Shown: positions 55,383-64,000 of the stretch, one piece after another | Layout: every line of letters begins with the position of its first letter | How positions within the stretch are numbered: the first letter of the stretch is position 1 | Source: Halichoerus grypus | Lineage: Eukaryota; Chordata; Mammalia; Carnivora; Phocidae | Assembly (NCBI RefSeq): GCF_964656455.1 | Contig: NC_135719.1 | Coordinates: 131,545,444 to 131,609,443, forward strand | Reading direction: 5' to 3' | DNA: 64,000 nt | Notes under the pieces: model-generated | The model's database searches: none | Seen by the model: only the letters and a program-made list of their open reading frames with translations | What the model was told of the DNA's origin: nothing | Made by a program: the position numbers and the translations under genes

Positions 55383-55573
55383 GTTGTTTTTTAAGATTTT
55401 ATTTATTTATTTGTCAGAGAGAGAGAGAGAGAGAGAGAGAGCACAAAGGGGGAGTGGCAGGCAGAGGGAGAAGCAGGCTCCCTGCTGAGGGACTTGATCC
55501 CAGGACCCTGGCTGGAATCACGACCTGAGCTGAAGTCAGAAGCTTAACCAACTGAGACACCCAGGCGTCCCAA
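55383..55573 (-). mobile_element. SINEC, outer copy of a nested pair
   Basis: The minus strand begins GGGACGCCTGGGTGTCTCAG and carries the AAATAAATAAATAAAATCTT tail, then AACAACAAC-type tail sequence. A pure GA run of about 26 bp (CT on the sense strand) lies at 55417-55441. The B-box side has a partial deletion in the CTGCTGAGGGACTTGATCCC segment. Its true target repeats are GATATCAGTAGT at 55125 and 55574. Confidence 0.9.
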
Positions 55574-55585
55574 GATATCAGTAGT
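55574..55585. repeat. Target-site duplication of the outer SINE, right copy
   Basis: Exact 12-bp match to 55125-55136. Confidence 0.85.
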
Positions 55586-58242
55586 TTTTTGATATTACGT
55601 CTTCATTTCACTTAGGAGGAAAAGTATTGGTGGATCAGTTTCTTATAACATTGTGTCAGTTAAGATAGGTTAACTGTTCTGTGACAACAAATAAATCTCC
55701 ATTATTTCAGTGGTTTATCAGGAAAATGACTCATGGGTCAGGTGGTCCTCCTTGGCTGTTCTTAAATCATGACTCAGGGTCTGAGCTACTTCTGCCCTGT
55801 AATTGGACTGTGCAAGCTGTTTGTTTCCAGTGCACAGATAGGAGAGGGATGCCAAGAAGGACACATACCAACTCTTTTTTTTAACTGCCTTTTTTTGGGC
55901 TCATATACCCACCGATGAAATGCCAGTCACACAGTGTCAGACTAACTCCAAGAAGGCTGGCAATAGGGTTTTCCTTTGTGAGGGGAGACACTGCGGCCAG
56001 GGCATTGCATGCTTCTCCATCAGCATCAGACCACAGGTCTCTCTTAGCACTTTAATTCATTTTCTGCAAGCCCACCTCAACGCACAGAAGAAGATCATAG
56101 AAAAATGTGAGATTTCTGGAGGTACTCGTCAATGAAATTTTGAAACCAATAGGCTTCTTGAATTATGCTGGGCCATAAATGGATATGGCAGTTTGTACAC
56201 ATAAATCATAGAATGTGAAGGATTCTCAGTAACATCATATGTATTAAAACTTCTGTGTATGTTTCAGATACGAAGATGGGAAATCATCTAGTTAACTGAA
56301 GGCTTGGTTAGGAAAGCAGTGGCTTGGTTTCAATTACTAGTTTTTATTGAACTAGAAACATGCGTGTATGTATTATGTGCATACCTTCATCTCACTAGTG
56401 GTTCATTGAAGCTGGCAAATGTACTCTTTTTTCATTTATCCCCAAAATAATTTTCTCTTATTAAGGCAGTTGTGGTTATTGGAGCATGGGGGTTGGAAGA
56501 TCAGCTGTTTACGAAGAAACCTTTTCTTCCTAACTATCCTTCCTCCCCACCTGCACTGCAGATCAGGTAGAATTTACCATTCTCTTCTTCCTGTCTCCTG
56601 TGTATCCTGTTCATTCTTCTATCAGGGCAGCTCATAGTTTCTGTAGGAAAGCAAGAAGAGCTGTGTATATCAGTACAGTGTAGGTAGCTATATATTTAAG
56701 TGTGGATGGCAGTGCTAGATTCATAGATTTCAGAGTTGTTTTGTCTACGATGGTTGAAGCCGTGTGTGGGTGAACTCAGGCAGGAGTAGTGCATGGACAG
56801 CAATGTGTGTGTGTATATATCCCAAGTTCAAGATCAAGAGAAGACTGATCTAGGTTTCTACTGAAAACGAAGCAGCTGAAATGAAGAAGTAAAGCTATAT
56901 AAAAATGACAGTTTGAAGGAAGAATAACGTGTGAATGTTAACACAGAATGACACAAGAACAGACAGCTGTTTAAATTAAAAAAAAAAAAAAATCCTTATC
57001 TGCATTGAGGAAAAACAGTCTTAGGAAATTAGTAAGATTGTTTTCTCCTCCACAGCAATACTGAACTATTGAGACAGATTTTACGAATTCTATTTTCTTT
57101 GGGAATCTGTCTTCCTTTAAAAAAAGTAATAATTTAAAGAGACTTTCCCGTGCTTGAAATTCATCTTTGTTGCTTTTCATTATAACTTTTTCTTCTCCAG
57201 TGTTGTGCCAGAAATGCAGATACTTAAATGTATCGCTTCTGCCTAGGAGACCTAATTTTTCAATTTACATAAAAAAAAATAACCTGCCAAAACTAATTAC
57301 TTCTCTTCAAAATCTAAATACATTATTTCTCCTCTTTTTCCAGTCTGTCTTGTTTTAATTATTTTCACATCAGTTGTCATTTTAGAAGCTGGTTTAGACT
57401 AAAAAGGGATAATCGGATGTGTCTTACTGTTTTAATTTGGCTAATTAAGATTGCTGCTTTTCTCTGGGTGTCTGGAGGCATACATTTACAGCCTGTTCAG
57501 TTTGAGATGCTAGGGGGATGTGCAATCAAGAAAAAATAGTCATAGACATTTATTTATATTTATATGTACATATTAAGTAACCATGATCTCTACCTTCCTT
57601 GGCTCCCCAACCTTGTTCTCCAGTGCCCTAAGGACTTCACCAGCAAGTCAAGGGTGGTAAAAATTTTCATCTTTGTAGTTCATTATTCCAGAATAAATAA
57701 TGCCTCAAATATTGCACCTGAGATTTCTACATCCTTCTCATGGTTTGAATCAAGAAAATTGTGAACCCAGCACATGACTGCTCCTAGAAAGCAGATGGTT
57801 AGCTGACTAACCACACAATTCAGGGGATGTAATTGCCTGGTTGTGAGAAAAATTATACAGCAGCACCTGGAAAGGGTATAGGAAGAAAGAGCAGGTGGGA
57901 AAATAGAGTCTTTTTTGTATCAAATATCTAGTTACTGCATCTGCAGTGCTTAAATTGTGCTCTTCAGAGTAGTGCCAACTTGGATTTATATAGTACATTA
58001 TCTTCCAAATTGATCACAGATTTTTTTTTCATACTTTGTCTCATTTATCTTTACTGTGTGATTGTATAAAAAGAATTGACCATCTTAGAATTCTTATTAC
58101 CAATGGGGCAACTAAAATTGAGTGAATTTGTTACTGACCACAAATCGTGCAGTTGATTAGACCCTGTGTCTTATCTGTAAAACGCCGCTATTCCTTGAAT
58201 TTTTTAATGACTCAAAGAGGCAGATGTTCTGCTTCCAATGGT
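55586..58242. other. Unassigned noncoding stretch
   Basis: At about 55650-55960 the text (GTTCTGTGACAACAAATAAATCTCC, TTTCAGTGGTTTATC) is suggestive of an old interspersed repeat, not named. At 57380-57530 a compact block with GGGATAATCGG and GGCTAATTAAG homeobox-like words stands out. A 14-A run lies at about 56979-56992. No gene. Confidence 0.4.
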
Positions 58243-58345
58243 GGTTATATACATACATACATATAAATATACATACATGTATGTATATATACACACACAT
58301 ATGTATGTATATATTTATAATATATAAAATTAAATATATATATAT
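58243..58345 (+). repeat. TA/CATA/TATG simple repeat tract
   Basis: Alternating CATA, TATG, TATA and CACA units with partial dyad symmetry (ATACATACATGTATGTAT near 58268). It can form hairpins and may vary in length. Confidence 0.9.
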
Positions 58346-58776
58346 TTCTCATATAAAACTTAAGTATTTATTTACTTACATATTTATTTTTAAGTGTAAT
58401 TAGGAATTTCAACTGAATAGAGAGGACACATTACTTTTGAACCAAAGGTTTAGGAAGAGAAGGTTATATTTTGCCTGATTTCCAAGGAAAGTCTACTGTT
58501 TGGGTGAGATCTTAATTATCAGAGTAGTTGTTACAGAAGTCCACAATTATAGCCAGTTTACATTTTGCCTGACAGGAAGTTTGTGACACAAAGTATTTTA
58601 ATTAATTTATTTTTTTGTCTTAGATGCTTTATTTCTTGATTTTATGTGTATAAAACATCTTCTTTGTGTTCTTGTAGGTTACATGATAGGACTTCCTTTA
58701 CATTAGGTGATTTTGAAATCCGGTGGGCGATGTTGATGTTTAGGAACAAATTAAAACAACTCTTTGGGAGCACATC

Positions 58777-59050
58777 AAAGAAGGATAATAATAATAATGT
58801 TTACTGAGTGACTACCACACGACGGGCCTTGTTTTTGGAGCTTCATAGGTAGTTTCTCATTTAAACCTCAGATAATTCTATAAATTAATATCATTATTAT
58901 TGTAAGTATCATAGTTTTATACATGAACTACCTGAAGCTCAGAGGAATTACGTGACTTGACTAGACTCACACATAATTCGTGGAGCCAGAATTCGAACTC
59001 TCACTGTCTGGAGTTGGAGATCTTGACCTCTGTCAGTGCTGCCTTCCATA
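58777..59050 (+). repeat. MIR SINE, nearly complete
   Basis: ACTGAGTGACTACCACACGACGGGCC, ATTTAAACCTCAGATAATTCTATAAATTAATATCATTATTATTG, CCTGAAGCTCAGAGGAATTACGTGACTTGACTAGACTCACAC, GTGGAGCCAGAATTCGAACTCTCACTGTCTGGAG are in MIR order. Confidence 0.86.
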
Positions 59051-62000
59051 CCCTATAGTGACCAGGATCCCAAGACAGAACCTGTGTTCATCACATTCAG
59101 CTAGGATTCAGTGAGGAGTTAGAAGCACTGAATGGAAAGCTCTTGTTTGAAAAGCTATAGATTTAGGGACATTCCTATATCTAGCCTTTCTTTCTAAATA
59201 CAATCAGGAGGGAAAGTTCTTTGGCTATTTCTTTTACCTTTTTTTTCTTTTTCTTTTAATTCTTGAGGGTCAGAGAATATAAAAAGGAAGAAAAGAAAAG
59301 GGAAGACAGAATTGAGTAATTTATTTTCATTGTTTTAATGTTTCAGTCTTTTACATTTTAACTTCTTTAATTGACAACATCTTGAGTTATTGGCACTCTG
59401 GGCACTTTGTAAATTATATATAAATTTTTTAAAAGGGTTTTCAGTCGTTTTCATGAACATAGACCAAATGTAATAAATTTTAGGTAAGTGTACTCTTCCT
59501 CATGTCTTCATAGTCTATGGCTGCAAGTTACACAGTGTTGGTTGGCTTGTGAATCCTAGTGTTAAGGAATTATTTTTCAAAAAATGTGAAACTTGAATCT
59601 CAAACAGACATAAACACAAGTTAAATATTTTATTTAGCCCATTATTAATGAGGGAGTCAGACAGATGTTCAAAAAAGTCAAAGATGCACAAATTTATATG
59701 AAGTAAGTCAATGCTGAGATAAATTTATAAAGAGATAACGGGGCTTTTCCACAGGGGGATACAGAGAAGTCAGTTGAACTTCCCCAGACAGACTTTATTT
59801 GCATTTCTATAGACAAGGATTATTTTGCCATTGCTATCTGTTATCTACAATTTATAGAGTTGTAAAACAGCTCAAAGGCAATGAAAAGCTACTATCAGAT
59901 AACGGGGAAAGGTGTGCTCTAACCAATTCCTAGTTTTACCTACACTGGATAAACCTAAAAGAGAGACACCTGAAGCTGTCTACATGCAAATGGCAGAGAT
60001 GAGATTATTGGTACACAAAATCATCCAGCAGAGACATCTGCCCGAGCAATTTTTGTTTTACATATTGTATTATAAACATGGTTTTAAATGCATGACAAGA
60101 TTTATCAGTTGTGCTATTGCTTCAATATGGAAATAATCATATGGAAGGAAAAATTTAATGAGTTAGAGGTTTGTAAGGAGTACTTCCACTAGAGAGGGGA
60201 AAAGGCGGATATAAAGCGATTGCTAGAAAATAAGGGAGTTCTCACGATAAAGAATTTAGGATGAGTATGAAAACTGCAAGAGAAAGAAAACTGTGAAAAG
60301 GCAGTTTGGATGATAGATATTGTCAAGACCTACGTGATACCTAATTGCATCCACAGGATTTTGAGGTCATTCATTCAAGTACAAATGACGTTGGTCATGA
60401 TTAGAAGTTCATCTTTATCATTTTTTGGTACACAGTTACTTGTTGGAAGATTAGTAGGTAGAAAGGTCATTAGAGAATGTCTGGCAAATAGGTGGGACCA
60501 GGGGAGTAATTTATGAGGCAGAATGTAGAATCATGCTTTGCTGATGCCTCTCCTTTGAGATATGACATTAATAAATGACATCTGGGAAGTATCCACAACA
60601 TGACATTAGTAAATACAAAACAGTGATTGCTGTGCTGTCCTTTCTGAATATGTCACATGAGGCAGAAGAGTGGCAAAGCTTGAAATCTTTTTACTTGTCT
60701 ACAGACAGCTTCAATGGAAAGTGAATGTGCAAGAGGGTCAGGATGAGGGCAGCTCTGTCTGAGAATCCCACATGGATCAAATCTGATTTTCTGGACCTGT
60801 TACTCTGCACACAAGATTGGCTAGTGTCTCACTCATGGACACAATCAATTTTCTAGAGAGTGAGACAGAATTCTGGCCTTATAACTCCTTTTATTTAGAA
60901 AAGAATGAGTGTCTTTCTTTTAAGGGCATGGAAATAAAAGTAAGATATATATGTATACAAATATAATCACTAAAAGTAGATATTTATTAGTAATTCTACT
61001 TAGAGCAGCTGCTAATAAATATATTGGTTCAATGGCTTAATGAACAGTCAGATCATCTTAAGCTCATTTGAAGAATCAATATACTTTTGCTATTTAATTT
61101 GAGGCTTATAGAACCAAGCGATTTTTTTTAGTGTCCTTGCATGGCAGTTTGGCTTTATTTATGAGATATTACTTCCTGATGACACTGTAACAGTAGCAAA
61201 GGAAATTTTCTGTATCAAGAGCCACACCAAGTCTCTTTTTTTTTATGTAGTTTGGGCTGAGGAGAGATGACTTTTGATTACCTCATTCCACCTCACTCCT
61301 CTTTCAGAGTTATCCTCAGGGGTAGCCTCTGGAAATTGTAATCATCTGTATTAGTGTGCTTCCAGAATATTCTCTTCTTCTCTGGGGACAGTGGCAAAAG
61401 GAGAAAAATCTGTCTACATGCACTTAAAGATGTAAATATTTTAGCAGTTTTCCAGTTTGCAAACAACACCTTAGTTAAAAAGTGGAAGCTCTTACACCAT
61501 TTATTTCTCTCTATGGTTTTCAATGAAAAACAGCATTATTTTTTAATTGCTTCCATTTCCAGATTGCTTCTTACCTTCCCAGTCTCCCACTTCAGAGTCT
61601 CCCTTGGCATATAAATGTCTCATAGATGCATCTCACCCATTGCACTTCTGCATCTGTCCTGCCACTGTCGAAGAATGGGGTTGAACTGGGGAGGGGATGT
61701 TAGAGTGGTGAATTCCAAACTTGGCCATGAAGAGATGTGGCAAGGTCAAGTTGGCTAAATTGGAAAGTCTCCAATGCACGCTGTTTGCAGTGTATCACAT
61801 CTCAGATTTTTCTATCAAATAAGCTCGTTCACCTTTCACTAGCTACACATGTCTCCTTGGAGTCACATCTGAAACCAGTTTTGCTTGCTTCTGCTTTTTT
61901 TAAAAAATAGGTTTTATTGTACTTGTCATGTTTGAAAATGTATTGTTATTGTTCAGAGCTTTAGACTATGTACAAAAAAGGTTTGCAAAATGAAGTTGTA

Positions 62001-62619
62001 GCTGTTTTGGAGGTATTCAATCTTTGGGATTTCATTCTGGCTTTTAGAAATCTGGCTATTGACTAGCCTCCTTAGATTAAATATTCACTTAAACTCACTT
62101 GCAAAACACAATTCTCACAACATAAGTATGGCTACTGAGGCTTGAGGATATTTCTTAATGTTTCATAAAATCTCTAGCCATGTCAAAATATTCCTCAATA
62201 TTTTTCTGATTTTTGACTTGTGAGATAATGAGTTCGATGATAATATCAGTCTTGGTAGGTAAGTATGAATAGTCACAAACATTGCTATTACAGTTACCCT
62301 GTTTCTCCAAGTTAAAAGATATTTTAAACTCTTTGCATACATTAACATTAGGTAAAATGGCATTTTTGTAAACAGGAACCTTTCTGAGGTATTTAAGAAA
62401 ATAGTAAAGTAAAAGAGATGGAGTATGGATCTATTTGTCTTACCTGTGTTCTTCCTCATGTGAGTGCACAGTAGCAAGGAAATGCCATTTAGATTCAGGA
62501 AAAAATGGGTAATAATTCTTGTAACCATTTGTTACAAACTTTGTGATGCTTATTGATAAAATTACTTGAACTTTAACAGTTTACTATATAACTTCACTTT
62601 TTAAAACACTTCTTTCTGT
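59051..62619. other. Unassigned noncoding stretch
   Basis: About 3.5 kb with no gene and no repeat named with confidence. Frames of 60-121 codons (for example 62163-62528 on the minus strand) show no domain. The 59,600-60,520 part has scattered CpGs and could hide an old LTR element. Confidence 0.4.
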
Positions 62620-62712
62620 ATAAAATGGGAAGCATTGTACAGTTCTCTATGTTCTTGAGGTCATAAGAGGTAAAGTGATTATGCATATTGGCTCAATACC
62701 CAGGATAAAGTA
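62620..62712 (+). repeat. MIR/L2-like SINE tail fragment
   Basis: TAAAATGGGAAGCATTGTAC, GAGGTCATAAGAGGTAAAGTG and GGCTCAATACCCAGGATAAAGTAAGTACGC resemble a MIR 3' half. Weak. Confidence 0.4.
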
Positions 62713-63817
62713 AGTACGCAAAGGAAGAATGGTTAGTTTGAGCCCCGTGAATATGTAGAAGTGAGGGGGCAGGAGCTGGGTGTAAGGATGGCCTCAAGAC
62801 CTCTTGTAGCACAGAGTAAATCTTCCCACTTTTCTCATCATAATAAAATTTACCGGATATTATTCTGAGGAAGAAGTTTTCAGAAATGTTATAGGATGGC
62901 ATTACTACATATGGTTGTCATGATTTTTACATTATGAACATTCTTCTACTTCTTCCCTAATTATTATATTAGAACCTGTCCCATAAAAAGAGCCAATGAG
63001 TGCATTCATGCCACCAAGTAGTAAACCCACTTGGTAACTTGAAGACTAGCTGGTTGAACACTTGAAGAGCCTAAACAACATCCGGGTTTTATAAGTGGTC
63101 CTGAGGATAGAAAGAGGTGAGCTGAAGAGAGTGTAGGCAATGAGCCTCAAAATTTATCCTGGTTAAGAAAATGATTTATGAGGGAGGGCGGGGATTTCAT
63201 GGTGAGATTGGGTAGGGGCCTGAAGAGAGAGATGTTTTCTCACCCTGGAGATCCTGTGGCTGAGCTGTTGCCTCCTCAACAGCCTTTCATCTTCGCACAC
63301 AGAATCTCAGCTCCCACATGCAGGAGCCAGAGGGAGATTTCCTAGCAGATGCATCTAGTGATGCACGTGTGACACTAGCGTGATCAGTGAGACCTAATCC
63401 AACACATCTGCTAGAGGAGTGACAGGGAAGCCTTTTGCTTTTTTAGCAGGGTTAGGGGCTGGCCCTGCTCCTTTCCCCTTTACCTCCTGCCTTCAATAGT
63501 GATGTGACTTTTGTAGCTTTTTTGCTGCCTTCCTTCACAAGCATAAGCCCAGAAGCCAGCCTGTGGAGAGGGGCAGGGTATAGAGAAATAGTCTCAGTCC
63601 TACATGGCCTCACTGTGAAACACCAGCAGCCGCCTACTCATGGGCTGGTGATGTATGAGGACAAGAAAACTCGGTTTTGTAAGCTCTTGTTAGTTGGCTT
63701 TTCTACTATGTGCATAAAAGTAATCCTAAGCGATATAGATTTCTCTAATGTTTTTCTGACTTTTTAAATAAAAATTTTAAAAAATGAAGAGACTTTATAA
63801 TCAGATGAAAATTCACA
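62713..63817. other. Unassigned noncoding stretch
   Basis: No gene or named repeat. An 87-codon frame at 63504-63767 has no recognisable domain. Confidence 0.45.
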
Positions 63818-64000
63818 AAGTATGTTTGTACCCAGGAACTTCTTTGATCCTCACCATAAACCTAGGGGATAGGCTGTTCTAACAATTTTTTTAAAATAGG
63901 GAATGTAAAATTAGTTATATTTAGGAAATAGCTCAAAGTTCCAAAACTGACTATGGCAGAGATGGGCTGAAATCTGGATTTTCTGAGTTTAAGACCAATG
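63818..64000 (+). repeat. MIR SINE, runs off the window end
   Basis: ACTTCTTTGATCCTCACCATAAACCTAGGGGATAGGC, AGGAAATAGCTCAAAGTTCC and GCAGAGATGGGCTGAAATCTGG follow MIR order. The last bases are at the window edge. Confidence 0.68.

Noticed and set aside
1..64000. CRISPR array, operon, prophage or other prokaryotic system
   Set aside because: No regularly spaced direct repeats and no dense gene layout. All repeats are typical mammalian transposons or microsatellites.

Overview
This window is nuclear DNA of a caniform carnivoran mammal, most likely an arctoid (bear, seal or mustelid lineage). The main evidence is about fifteen copies of the carnivore tRNA-derived SINE (SINEC/CAN family), with a tRNA-like head, a CT-rich middle and an AAATAAATAAAATCTT-type tail. 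The head and body of the younger copies match the general caniform type better than the dog-specific SINEC_Cf or the cat form. Two 3' ends of a carnivore L1 lineage are also present, together with ancient mammalian MIR, L2, MER5A, L1M and MaLR (MST/MLT1) remnants. Base composition is AT-rich. All placements are by eye, from remembered consensus sequences.

I see no functional protein-coding gene. Open frames over 100 codons fall in repeats, in a retropseudogene, or in unsupported sequence. The window looks like intergenic or deep intronic DNA. The two gene-derived objects are both retrocopies. The first is a nearly full-length processed pseudogene of ZRANB2 (about 23.5-26.4 kb, + strand) with a 15-bp target-site duplication (TSD), a poly(A) remnant, three frameshifts and two premature stops. 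The second is a 3'-truncated, tailless 7SK RNA pseudogene (17,245-17,476, - strand) between perfect 16-bp direct repeats.

Layout. 0-5.8 kb: mostly unassigned, one SINE at 2 kb. 5.8-16.6 kb: two MST-type LTRs, an MLT1-like LTR, MIR and L2 pieces, a long (CA)n tract, and a repeat-poor block at 9.7-10.9 kb. 17-23 kb: 7SK pseudogene, MIR/L2 pieces, two SINEs. 23.5-26.4 kb: ZRANB2 pseudogene. 26.8-31.4 kb: recent truncated L1, old antisense L1M, four SINEs. 33.2-38.1 kb: MaLR-like LTR, one SINE, an ancient L1M ORF2 relic with an internal duplication. 38.8-50.3 kb: MIR, L2, three SINEs and an L1 3' end built of two related modules. 50.6-55.6 kb: repeat-poor block, a probable ERV LTR, MER5A inside a MIR-type SINE, three more SINE insertions plus a nested SINE pair. 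55.6-64 kb: mostly unassigned, MIR copies and a TA/CATA repeat tract.

No new gene system, CRISPR array or operon is visible. The items most worth checking are the tailless 7SK copy, the ZRANB2 copy that preserves an alternative-exon-included transcript, the duplicated segment in the L1M relic, and three repeat-free blocks that may be conserved noncoding elements.
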